Under the pieces are notes generated by a model. The model saw nothing but the letters and a program-made list of their open reading frames with translations. It did no database searches and was not told where the DNA came from. Below are positions 1 through 7,414 of a DNA stretch of 39,472 bases, one piece after another; the stretch's first letter is position 1; every line of letters starts with the position of its first letter. The DNA is from Synechococcales cyanobacterium M55_K2018_004 (GTDB lineage Bacteria; Cyanobacteriota; Cyanobacteriia; Elainellales; Elainellaceae): positions 1 through 39,472 of the forward strand of contig DVEB01000176.1 of the NCBI GenBank assembly GCA_015295905.1, in the 5' to 3' direction. Both the position numbers and the translations under genes were made by a program.

Positions 1-117
1 TAACGTGAATTCGGGATACGCTGAACCCCTTGCTTTTCCGTGCGCGACGCGCACGGAAAAGCAAGGGGTTTGGGGCACCGCGCCGTCCCAAACCCCGCTC
101 AACCAGAACTGACGTTA
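1..117. repeat. MITE-like palindromic element, copy A
   Basis: The ends are imperfect inverted repeats: TAACGTGAATTCGGG at 1-15 against TAACGTCAGTTCTGG read on the minus strand from 117 to 103. The interior holds a perfect 23-bp palindrome (24-46 / 48-70) and a second stem (65-74 / 87-96). A shorter relative with the same ends lies inverted at 3394-3443. No ORF is inside, so it would be non-autonomous if mobile. It may extend left beyond the window edge. Confidence 0.6.
24..70. repeat. Perfect 23-bp hairpin with 1-nt centre
   Basis: The left arm 24-46 and right arm 48-70 are exact reverse complements around A47. The core is CG-rich (GTGCGCG/CGCGCAC). It lies about 100 bp before the rsmB start. 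It forms the core of repeat copy A, and could also act as a transcription or mRNA-structure barrier. There is no T-tract, so a classical terminator is not obvious. Confidence 0.8.
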
Positions 118-173
118 AAATCATTGTTTCTCTGACATTTTTTCTGCAATCTCTTTAAGTGCTGAAGTACAGT

Positions 174-1592
174 ATGCGGCAAACATCTACCAATCCCAGG
201 CAGTTGGCGTTGCTGGCTCTGCAAGCTATTCACCGGGGGAAGTTTGCTGATGCTGCACTCGATCGAGTGTTACAACAATCTTCAGCTAGCCCTGTTGATC
301 GGAGGTTAATCACTGAGTTGGTGTATGGGTGTGTGCGGCGATCGCGCACTCTCGATACCTTAATCGACCAGTTAGCGACCAAACCAGCCGCGCAGCAGCC
401 CCTCAATCTGCGCCTAATCCTGCACCTAGGGTTATATCAGTTACGCTACCTGAGTCACATTCCCGCCGCCGCTGCGGTGGATACGAGCGTCGAACTGGCC
501 AAGCAAAATGGCTTGGGTGGTCTTTCCGGGTTTGTCAATGGTCTGCTGCGGCGCTATCTGCGGCAACAAGAGGCGATAGGAGATCCCCTCAAACTGCCTC
601 CAGACCCCGTGCAAGCGCTGGCGGTGTCCCAGAGTTTCCCTGACTGGATTGTGCAGGTGTGGGTTGACCAATGGGGGCTTGAGGGCGCTACTCAGCTTTG
701 TGAGTGGATGAATCAGTCGCCCCATATTGACCTACGGATCAATCCCCTGGTCACTTCCCGTGCCCAAGTAGCGGCGGCTATGCAGGCGGCGGGGATCGCC
801 GTCCAACCGATCGCGGGGATTCCCCAGGGATTGCGCCTGCCTACAGGACTAGGGGCCATACAACATCTGCCAGGGTTTGCCGAAGGGTGGTGGACCGTGC
901 AGGATGCTAGCGCTCAGTTGGTGGGACACCTGCTCGACCCCCAACCGGGCGAAACGGTGATCGATGCCTGTGCTGCACCGGGGGGAAAGACGATGCACCT
1001 GGCAGAATTAATGGGCGATCGCGGCACAATTTGGGCGTGCGATCGCAACCCCAACCGCCTCAAGAAGCTAGAGGAGAACGTTCGTCGCCTGCATTTGCGC
1101 AACATTCACATCCAAATCGGCGATAGTCGCGACCTAGCTCAGTTCACGGGCAAGGCAGACCGTGTGCTAGTGGATGCCCCCTGCTCTGGTTTGGGAACAT
1201 TACACCGTCATGCTGATGCCCGTTGGCGACAAACCCCTGAAAATATTCAAGAACTGGCTCGCCTGCAAACAGAATTACTAGATAGGGTTGCCGCCTGGGT
1301 CAAGCCCTACGGAGTCCTAGTCTACTCAACCTGCACGTTGCATCCGTTGGAAAACGAGGGGGTCGTCCAGGCGTTTTTGCGACATCACCCCGACTGGTCA
1401 ATTCTGCCTATCAACTCTGTTCCTTTGGCGACTTCTGCCGATTGTCCTGTTCAAGATCAGTGGGCAACGCTAGCAGCCCCAGAGGGCTGGCTCAAAATTG
1501 CCCCCCATCAGCAGGACATGGATGGGTTTTTCATGGTGCGGTTGCAAAAACAGTCGCCAAGCGACTCAACACTCCTACACCAGGGCTGCTAA
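174..1592 (+). CDS. rsmB: 16S rRNA (cytosine(967)-C(5))-methyltransferase RsmB
   Basis: This enzyme transfers a methyl group from SAM to C5 of C967 (E. coli numbering) of 16S rRNA. The protein has 472 residues, near the usual length for the family. The N-terminal part is the NusB-like RNA-binding domain (about residues 5-135). The C-terminal part is the Rossmann methyltransferase: SAM loop DACAAPGGKT near residue 265, motif IV DAPCSGLGTL with Cys337, and motif VI STCTLHPLENE with Cys387. Those two cysteines are the pair used in the RNA m5C mechanism. I chose ATG 174; a non-ATG start at 159 is possible. There is no strong ribosome binding site. It ends 8 bp from the convergent LabA-like gene. 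Confidence 0.93.
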   Translation: MRQTSTNPRQLALLALQAIHRGKFADAALDRVLQQSSASPVDRRLITELVYGCVRRSRTLDTLIDQLATKPAAQQPLNLRLILHLGLYQLRYLSHIPAAAAVDTSVELAKQNGLGGLSGFVNGLLRRYLRQQEAIGDPLKLPPDPVQALAVSQSFPDWIVQVWVDQWGLEGATQLCEWMNQSPHIDLRINPLVTSRAQVAAAMQAAGIAVQPIAGIPQGLRLPTGLGAIQHLPGFAEGWWTVQDASAQLVGHLLDPQPGETVIDACAAPGGKTMHLAELMGDRGTIWACDRNPNRLKKLEENVRRLHLRNIHIQIGDSRDLAQFTGKADRVLVDAPCSGLGTLHRHADARWRQTPENIQELARLQTELLDRVAAWVKPYGVLVYSTCTLHPLENEGVVQAFLRHHPDWSILPINSVPLATSADCPVQDQWATLAAPEGWLKIAPHQQDMDGFFMVRLQKQSPSDSTLLHQGC

Positions 1593-1600
1593 ACGCTCTA

Positions 1601-2257
1601 TTAGTTATTAAGTGCCGATACGCAGCTTTCGGGTTGTTTTGCCACAATCGATTGAATATCTGCCAGATTCACGTAGCAGTCCGAAACATTGATCAGTTGG
1701 TCGCTGGTCATCGATCGCAGGCTCACCAGTTCCACCCGTACTCCCTGATACCCGATCGCATTGACTGCATAGGTCAAGTCGCCATCCCCACTCACCAGCA
1801 CAGCCGTATCATAGCTGCCGACTAGCTTCATCATGTCTACCGCAATTTCAACTGCTAGGTCTGCCTTGCGAGATCCATCGGGAAACTGGACGAGGTCTTT
1901 TGTAACGACTCGATAGCCATTACGACGCATCCATAGCAAAAAGTTCTGTTGTTTTTCATTGGTGCGATCAACGCCGGTGTAAAAGTAGGCTCTCAGGAGG
2001 CGAGATTCTCCAACTAGGCATTGCAACAGGCGAGAATAGTTGATTTCAATGCCCATTTGCAACGCCGAATAGAACAAATTGGCACCGTCGATGAAGATGG
2101 CAACGCGCCCCCGGTTAACCCCTCGAAAAATGGAGGGATCACTACCCGTATCCATTTCATCGGCTTCTTCTGGGGACATAGGCTTGGGTTCTTTCAGACT
2201 GACCGTCTTCGGCCTAGTCGGTTGGAGCAATGGTTCGAGTTTTTGATCACTTGGCAT
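1601..2257 (-). CDS. LabA-like NYN domain protein (DUF88)
   Basis: The 218-residue protein has a disordered, Pro/Glu-rich N-terminus (1-48) followed by an NYN/PIN-like domain (about 50-205). Acidic residues of the fold are visible: Asp57 and Asn60 in IFIDGAN, Asp133 in KADLAVEIAVD, and Asp158/Asp160 in VSGDGDLTY. These are expected to bind metal in this nuclease-related family. In cyanobacteria LabA relatives include a clock-output repressor acting downstream of KaiC, but this family has several paralogues, so a clock role is only a possibility. The start at 2257 is favoured by a GGGAG ribosome binding site 7 nt upstream. The frame stays open upstream to 2350 without support. Confidence 0.85.
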   Translation of the reverse strand: MPSDQKLEPLLQPTRPKTVSLKEPKPMSPEEADEMDTGSDPSIFRGVNRGRVAIFIDGANLFYSALQMGIEINYSRLLQCLVGESRLLRAYFYTGVDRTNEKQQNFLLWMRRNGYRVVTKDLVQFPDGSRKADLAVEIAVDMMKLVGSYDTAVLVSGDGDLTYAVNAIGYQGVRVELVSLRSMTSDQLINVSDCYVNLADIQSIVAKQPESCVSALNN

Positions 2258-2264
2258 CGTAAAT

Positions 2265-2269
2265 CTCCC
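2265..2269 (-). promoter_or_regulatory. Ribosome binding site of the LabA-like gene
   Basis: GGGAG on the minus strand, separated by 7 nt from the ATG at 2257. It decides the start over the longer open frame reaching 2350. Confidence 0.6.
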
Positions 2270-2340
2270 TGTTTTGTTTAGTTGTTTTGATTCGCAATGA
2301 GTTGTTAAACGATCTGAAACGGTCGGTTTTGCTTTTCCTT

Positions 2341-2381
2341 GAAGGTGCATTAGCCGTACGGTGTACGGCTAATGCACCTTC
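2341..2381. repeat. Perfect 19-bp inverted repeat, 3-nt loop
   Basis: Arms 2341-2359 and 2363-2381 are exact reverse complements (GAAGGTGCATTAGCCGTAC type) around GGT. The repeat sits in the gap between the broken Mo-nitro_C-type gene and the LabA-like gene, both on the minus strand. It may terminate the former before the latter begins, or be a short dispersed palindrome. Confidence 0.75.
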
Positions 2382-2394
2382 GGGTCATTTAGAC

Positions 2395-2427
2395 GCTACA
2401 CACGTTGGTTTTCCCACGACGTGTAGC
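2395..2427 (-). terminator. Imperfect hairpin downstream of the pseudogene
   Basis: GCTACAC (2395-2401) pairs with GTGTAGC (2421-2427), with extra ACG/CGT pairing inside. It lies 13 bp past the restored stop codon of the minus-strand pseudogene, which fits a relic terminator. There is no clear U-tract. Confidence 0.35.
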
Positions 2428-2439
2428 CGAGCCTCAGTG

Positions 2440-2809
2440 TTAACAATATTCGGTGATATCTTCAGTGCATTCATCGGCGAGGCACCTCAGCGCACGAAAC
2501 CTGAGGTCAACCAGTTGTTCGTAAAACGGATTGAGTTTACGGATTGAGTTTACAGAGGGGGGGAATGCGGAACAGCGTGCGATTGAAGAATACGATGTCA
2601 CGTTCAAAGGGACACTGGGCAGGGATCAAGCGGCACAACAAACGGGCAGTTTGGGGTCGGGTAATTTGAAAGCAGGAGAGCCACTCACGAATGGGTTGTT
2701 GAGGATGGGTGAAGGAGGATGGCAGTGAAGCAGGAAAGAGAAAACGCATGACGATAAAACCAAGGCAATGAGTCGGCGGAGTCAATGGCTGAGGGCAGAG
2801 AGTTGCCAA
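2440..2809 (-). pseudogene. Mo-nitrogenase C-terminal-like (Mo-nitro_C) protein, frameshifted
   Basis: The upstream part reads LCRLIPAQCPFERDI and IPPLCKLNP, the typical core of the cyanobacterial Mo-nitro_C family (PF06967), and then stops. The rest, starting FYEQLVDLRFRALRCLADEC and ending in EYC plus a stop at 2440-2442, continues in another frame. The break is an exact tandem copy of a 13-bp unit (2526-2538 and 2539-2551). Removing one unit joins the two parts seamlessly into LCKLNPFYEQ. The family name comes from a domain of nitrogenase-associated proteins; the small cyanobacterial members have no established function. The start may be 2809 or the ATG at 2749. It lies 33 bp after the unrecognised gene on the same strand. 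Confidence 0.8.
2526..2551. repeat. 13-bp tandem duplication that breaks the gene
   Basis: ACGGATTGAGTTT occurs twice, at 2526-2538 and 2539-2551, with no spacer. Thirteen is not a multiple of three, so the copy shifts the frame and brings in a TAA on the minus strand. Confidence 0.9.
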
Positions 2810-2842
2810 AACGTGGCGTGGCGTACTAGATGCTGGTTGGAG

Positions 2843-3265
2843 TTAATCTGCTGCCAACAGAATATCGTCTAGGAGTAGACGATCGAGGGGTGAGAGGTGC
2901 TTTGGGGCGTGGCTTTTTGCCGCTGAGGTCAGGAGCAACTTGCCGTTGGGCAGGGTGCTAAAGTCCTTACCTAGAACAAATCCTTCTTTTAGGAGTTCTT
3001 GCACAACAACCATTAGGGTTCCCTCTCGCAGGGCTGCACAATCTTCAGGAGTGTAAAGGTTTTGCAAGGTCCACTGACAGGTTGATGGGTTGCGTTCAGC
3101 CAGTTGCACCACAGAGGCTGTCAGGAGGGCGGCAGTAAATTCAGCACCGAATTGAGCAGCGATCGCCTCCGAGAAGGTTTTTGCGAGTTCGCGGTCGTGT
3201 AGTTCCAGGGTGTTGATGGTAAAACTCACCAGCCGATTGAAATGCAGAATTTGATGGATGCCAAA
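2843..3265 (-). CDS. Hypothetical protein, about 140 aa
   Basis: I do not recognise this family. The product is a soluble-looking protein without signal peptide or membrane segment. It has an amphipathic central part (residues 15-60, with repeated Ala/Leu and charged residues) and a Leu/Asp-rich C-terminus ending LLLDDILLAAD. The ATG at 3265 (MFGIHQILHF) is more natural than the track-length start at 3352, whose first 29 codons look unrelated. Codon use resembles that of its neighbours. It is followed on the same strand by the broken Mo-nitro_C-type gene, so the two may once have been co-transcribed. Confidence 0.5.
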   Translation of the reverse strand, partial: FGIHQILHFNRLVSFTINTLELHDRELAKTFSEAIAAQFGAEFTAALLTASVVQLAERNPSTCQWTLQNLYTPEDCAALREGTLMVVVQELLKEGFVLGKDFSTLPNGKLLLTSAAKSHAPKHLSPLDRLLLDDILLAAD

Positions 3266-3393
3266 CATAAGTACAACACACTTGCCCTTGATCTCAGCAA
3301 CTAGGTTGTATGGTAGGCGGCAAACATGGAGAAGTTGTGGAGGCGCTTGCACGATGTCTGGAACGCTACCACGTCTGGAACGCTGGTGGTGTT

Positions 3394-3443
3394 TAACGTC
3401 AGTCCGGGTTCAGAGGGGGTCAGCCTATCCCGAATTCACGTTG
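3394..3443. repeat. MITE-like element, short copy B (inverted)
   Basis: Read on the minus strand this 50-bp stretch begins with AACGTGAATTCGGGATA, identical over 17 bp to positions 2-18. It continues GGCTGACCCCCT (2-18 copy: CGCTGAACCCCT) and ends GGACTGACGTTA, matching the end of copy A (GAACTGACGTTA). It lacks the palindromic core of copy A. Confidence 0.65.
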
Positions 3444-3534
3444 TTGCAGCTGGGGATCCATTTTGGGAATGAGAGACGCATGGAGTGTGCCACGCATGCC
3501 AAAATGCATCCTGCCAGTCAGCAACGCTGGAATG

Positions 3535-3906
3535 TCACCAGTGGAGGATTGCTGCGATCTCGTCGGGCAATGTCAGGGGGTTAAAGGGTTTGGGGATGGT
3601 GGCAATCGCCCCCAGGGTAGATAACTTGCGCTGGTCAGCCGCTTGCACCTTCGCCGTCAGCAAAATCACCGGGATCGCTTGAGTTGACGGGTTGGCCTGC
3701 AGTTGTTGAAACACCTCGATGCCATCCATCTCCGGCATCATTACATCCAGCAGAATTGCGTCGGGGTGTTGGGCTTGGGCGATCGCCAGTCCTTCTTGTC
3801 CTGACGCTGCCGAGAGCGAGTCCCATCCCCCCACCGTTTCTAAGGCAACCGTGGCAATGGTGCGGATATCTTCCTCGTCGTCAATGATTAGGATGCGGCG
3901 AGTCAT
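3535..3906 (-). CDS. Single-domain response regulator (CheY-like receiver)
   Basis: The product is essentially one receiver domain with no output domain, so it should act by protein contact or as a phosphate shuttle. The acidic pair is in ILIIDDEED, the phosphoacceptor Asp in AILLDVMMPEMDG, the switch Thr in ILLTAK, and the conserved Lys in IPKPFNP. All key residues are present. I prefer the ATG at 3906 (MTRRILII) over that at 3918. It follows the hybrid kinase on the same strand after about 230 bp with a strong hairpin between, so it may be read only partly with the kinase. It is a plausible partner of the adjacent Hpt and kinase domains. Confidence 0.9.
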   Translation of the reverse strand: MTRRILIIDDEEDIRTIATVALETVGGWDSLSAASGQEGLAIAQAQHPDAILLDVMMPEMDGIEVFQQLQANPSTQAIPVILLTAKVQAADQRKLSTLGAIATIPKPFNPLTLPDEIAAILHW

Positions 3907-4084
3907 GGCAGCAAACAAAGAGGAACTGGATTCTATGGCACTGTGTGCGTTGCTTCAGCACGGTGCTTAGCGAAACTGCACACCGCTATAAGAACCAACT
4001 TAACAAGTCCCCGCCCACGAAAAACCTCCTGATCCAGAAGGTTTTATTTTTCTCGCCAAGCCTGTCTATGGCGCTACGCGCTGT

Positions 4085-4127
4085 CCAGGAGGTTTTGCAG
4101 GGTCGAAGACTCTGCAAAACCTCCTGG
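4085..4127. terminator. Hairpin just after the hybrid kinase gene
   Basis: CCAGGAGGTTTTGCAG (4085-4100) is the exact reverse complement of 4112-4127, and GTC/GAC extends the stem inward to a GAA loop. It starts 8 bp past the kinase stop on the minus strand. A weaker relative, AAAACCTcCTG/CAGaAGGTTTT, lies just upstream near 4020-4045. It may be a terminator or attenuator before the receiver gene, without an obvious U-tract. Confidence 0.55.
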
Positions 4128-4135
4128 ATGGAACT

Positions 4136-7100
4136 CTAGTCAAGGGGCACTTGTCCCACTGTGCGGTTGAGCAGGTCCATCACCCGTTGCTCAAACTCTT
4201 CATGGGTGATGCGGCCTTTGGTGAGAAACAGCGTTTGCCCCAGCTTGAGGCGATCGCGCTCCCGATCGTTCAGATCCCGCGCTGTGTAGACCACCAACGG
4301 CACCCACCGCAGCCGGTTTTGCTGGCGCAACCAGTCCACGACCGCAAAACCATCCCGATCGGGCAGTCCCAAGTCCAGCACTAGCAAACTGGGCGAAATG
4401 GCCTGTGTCAGGTGAATGGCATCACTGCCAGTGCGAGCATAGCTGGTCTCAATGCCGTGGCGCTCAAATAACGTTAGGATCACCTGCGCGAGGTCGGGAT
4501 CATCCTCCACCACCAGCACACGCGGGTGAGCGTGCTGCGCGTTGAGCGCCCGTTCTAGCGAAGCAAAGAGCTGGTCTTCTGTGGGGGGCTTGACCAACCA
4601 ATCGACGATTCCCCCTGGAAGCGTTTGCTGCCCCGACGGTTGCAGCCCACTCAGGATGATCACCGGGATCTCTTGGGTCTGAGGGTGCTGCTTCAATTGC
4701 TCCAGGGTTTGCCAGCCATGCATTTCTGGCATCATTAAGTTAAGCAGAATGACGTTGGGGTGGCGGGCGATCGCCTGCTGAATTGCCTCTCGCCCCGACC
4801 CAACGGCGATCGCCCGATAGCCTCGCTGCTCCAGCATTGCTTGCAGCACTGTCTGCACCGAATCGTCATCATCGCAGACCAGCACCAGTGGCCCCGCGGC
4901 TGCATGGACATTGGTCGGCCCTGTCTCTTCGGTCAACGGCAACGTAAAGTAAAACGTACTGCCCCCACTGGGGTTATTCTCTGCCCAAATGTGCCCACCG
5001 TGATGTTGCACAATGCTCCGACAAATGGCCAACCCCAAGCCTGTCCCCCCTTTGCGACGGGAGTCGGAGGCATCCACCTGTTGAAACCGCTCAAAGATTG
5101 TCTCCAACTTATCGGGGGGAATGCCCCGCCCTTGGTCACGCACTGCAAACCGCAGGTAGGCGGGCGGCACGGCCATTGCGTCTGTTGCCCTGGAGGAATC
5201 CATCGGGCCGGATGGCGCTGGCATCTCAGAGGCTCCTGGTGGAACTGCCCGATCGGTTGAGGCCATCGGTTCTCGTTTAGGCAATCTACTGTCCTTCTCA
5301 AAAACCACCGCAGCACTCAGATCTACACAGGCACCAGGATGAGAAAACTTGATGGCATTGCTGAGCAGATTGGTCAGCGTTTGCAGAATGCGGTCAGGGT
5401 CAGCCCATAGGGACACTGCCAGCGACCTGACAGTGAGCTGGACTTCGGAGCGATCGGCAAAACTTTGCATGGCTTCCACTGCCTGATTCATCAGGTTGGC
5501 AGCGTTGCAAGACTGCCAGTTCAGGGTCACCTTGCCCGATTCAATCCGCTCAATGTCCAGAATGTCGTTGATCAGCCGCACCAAGCGGTCAGTATTGCTG
5601 ACTGCAATGTTGAGCATTTGCTGGGCGCGCTCGGGCTGTGCCTGCAGGACTCCACTCGCTAACAAGCGCAGCGCCCCGCTAATGGAGGTCAGCGGTGTTC
5701 GTAACTCATGGGAAACGATGGAAACGAACTCGTCCTTGAGGTGTTCAATTTCGCGGCGATCGCTAATATCCACACAGGAGCCGATATATCCGGCAAAATT
5801 GCCCTCGGCCAGAAACCGAGGGAGGCCGCTGCTGAGCATCCAACCGAAAGTCCCATCGACGCGACGCAGGCGATACTCCATCTGAAATGGCTGGCGATCG
5901 CGGAAGACCTGGAAAAACCGGCGCCGATATTCCGGTTGATCATCAGGGTGAATGGCGGTCAGCCAACCGTCGCCCAGGCTCTCCTCCAGCGACAGGCCGG
6001 TGTACTGTTGCCATTGTTGATTGACGAACGTGCAATTCCCCTCTTCATCGGTCAGCCATAGGAGCACCGGAGCGCTGTCCGCCATGGTCCGAAAGCGAGC
6101 TTCGCTCTCGCGGGTTGCCTCCACTAGTTGACTTTGCGCCAGGGCAATGCCCACTTGGTTGGCTAGTTGCAGCAATAACTCCGTTTCAAACTCTGTCCAA
6201 GGACGGATATCCCGACAGTGGTGGGCAATCAGCAGCCCCCAGAGTTGGTCTCGAATCAAAATCGGCACCACCAAGTTGGCCCGCACCTGGATCTGTTCCA
6301 GAAATTCTACGTAGCACGCTTGGATTGGGGCGGTGTAAATATCCGCCACGGCGCTCACCCGTCCCTGGCGATAGAGGTCTAAATAAGCCTCTTGAAAGCA
6401 GGGATCCACCAAGTCGCGGTGCAGCAATGGCTCTACCCCGGGCACCACTGCTTCCTGCACCACTCGTCCAGACCCATCGGGCCACAGTTGAAAAATTACC
6501 ACCCGGTCGGTCTGCAGCAGGTGTTGAATTTCGGTGACGGTCGTTTGCAAAATGGTCTCCAGCTTGAGGGAGCGCCGAATTCGCACGGTGATGTCGGCAA
6601 ACAACTGCGATCGCCGATTCTGCAACCGCAGGTCAGCCTCTACTTGCTGCCTTTCTTCCTGGATCCGCATCCGTTCGCTAATATCCGTCAAGGAACCCAC
6701 CATGCGGATGGGATTGCCCTGTGCATCCCAGACGGCCTGTCCTCGTCCCAACACCCATTTATAACTGCCATCTTTACAGCGCAAGCGGTATTCCACTTCG
6801 TAGAAGGGAATTTTGCGGCTGAGGTAATCAGCGTTGACCTGCAGAACGCGCTCCCGGTCATCGGGGTGCAGGCGACTCAGCCAAGCTTCATTGCTATTGT
6901 CCAGTTCCCCCTCGGCATAACCGAGAATTTCTAGAAACCGGGGCGATCGCAACACCGTATTCGAGCGGATATCCAAATCCCACAGGCCATCATGATTGCC
7001 TTCTAAGGCTAACTGCCAGCGTTCCTGCGAATCTCGCAACTCCGCCTCAATCTGCTGCCGTTCTACAATCTCTCTGGCCAAGTCTTGGTTGATGCGCTCA

Positions 7101-7318
7101 AGCTGACGACTCTGCTGCTGTTTGGCCTGCATCAGGTATACTGCCCAGCCCAACAACACCGACAACCCCACCCCCGCCCCCAGCAACACCTCAGACACTG
7201 GCACCACCGACCGATCCAAACTGCGGAGCAACACGAATTCCCCCAACACCACCAGGGCAATTCCGCCAGCGGTGACGAGCAGGGGAAACCAGAGACGGTG
7301 CCAGAAAGCGGTAGGCAT
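4136..7318 (-). CDS. Hybrid sensor histidine kinase: 2TM-PAS-GAF-PAS-HisKA-HATPase-REC-REC
   Basis: This is a 1060-residue membrane kinase. Two TM helices (about 10-32 and 42-63) and a coiled coil (64-97) precede PAS1 (98-215), a phytochrome-like GAF (235-398) and PAS2 (403-520). HisKA carries His537 in VSHELRTP. The ATPase has Asn654 in NAIKF, DQGRGIPP at 728-735 and GGTGLGLA at 757-764, with a Pro/Ser/Ala-rich insert (about 672-720). Receiver 1 (810-925) has Asn860 where the phosphoacceptor Asp is expected. Receiver 2 (932-1050) keeps Asp982 and Lys1034. The GAF domain holds DPCF (305-308) and Cys335, positions used for bilin in some cyanobacteriochromes, but Tyr336 replaces the usual His. 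It is 96 bp after the Hpt-containing regulator on the same strand, a likely phosphorelay partner. Confidence 0.93.
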   Translation of the reverse strand: MPTAFWHRLWFPLLVTAGGIALVVLGEFVLLRSLDRSVVPVSEVLLGAGVGLSVLLGWAVYLMQAKQQQSRQLERINQDLAREIVERQQIEAELRDSQERWQLALEGNHDGLWDLDIRSNTVLRSPRFLEILGYAEGELDNSNEAWLSRLHPDDRERVLQVNADYLSRKIPFYEVEYRLRCKDGSYKWVLGRGQAVWDAQGNPIRMVGSLTDISERMRIQEERQQVEADLRLQNRRSQLFADITVRIRRSLKLETILQTTVTEIQHLLQTDRVVIFQLWPDGSGRVVQEAVVPGVEPLLHRDLVDPCFQEAYLDLYRQGRVSAVADIYTAPIQACYVEFLEQIQVRANLVVPILIRDQLWGLLIAHHCRDIRPWTEFETELLLQLANQVGIALAQSQLVEATRESEARFRTMADSAPVLLWLTDEEGNCTFVNQQWQQYTGLSLEESLGDGWLTAIHPDDQPEYRRRFFQVFRDRQPFQMEYRLRRVDGTFGWMLSSGLPRFLAEGNFAGYIGSCVDISDRREIEHLKDEFVSIVSHELRTPLTSISGALRLLASGVLQAQPERAQQMLNIAVSNTDRLVRLINDILDIERIESGKVTLNWQSCNAANLMNQAVEAMQSFADRSEVQLTVRSLAVSLWADPDRILQTLTNLLSNAIKFSHPGACVDLSAAVVFEKDSRLPKREPMASTDRAVPPGASEMPAPSGPMDSSRATDAMAVPPAYLRFAVRDQGRGIPPDKLETIFERFQQVDASDSRRKGGTGLGLAICRSIVQHHGGHIWAENNPSGGSTFYFTLPLTEETGPTNVHAAAGPLVLVCDDDDSVQTVLQAMLEQRGYRAIAVGSGREAIQQAIARHPNVILLNLMMPEMHGWQTLEQLKQHPQTQEIPVIILSGLQPSGQQTLPGGIVDWLVKPPTEDQLFASLERALNAQHAHPRVLVVEDDPDLAQVILTLFERHGIETSYARTGSDAIHLTQAISPSLLVLDLGLPDRDGFAVVDWLRQQNRLRWVPLVVYTARDLNDRERDRLKLGQTLFLTKGRITHEEFEQRVMDLLNRTVGQVPLD

Positions 7319-7414
7319 GGGGGTGTGGGGAGTGGAAGGAGGGGGAGCGAGACAGGGTGACCTTTAGGTCTTTGTGATTCTGTTCATGATGGCATCTTGG
7401 TTCATGTACATGGC

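Noticed and set aside
1442-1825. 127-codon plus-strand frame across rsmB end and LabA-like gene
   Set aside because: It overlaps two strong genes in other frames and lacks family features.
4760-5260. 166-codon open frame on the plus strand
   Set aside because: It is opposite to the hybrid kinase ATPase region; sequence is low-complexity Cys/Pro-rich and not like a protein.
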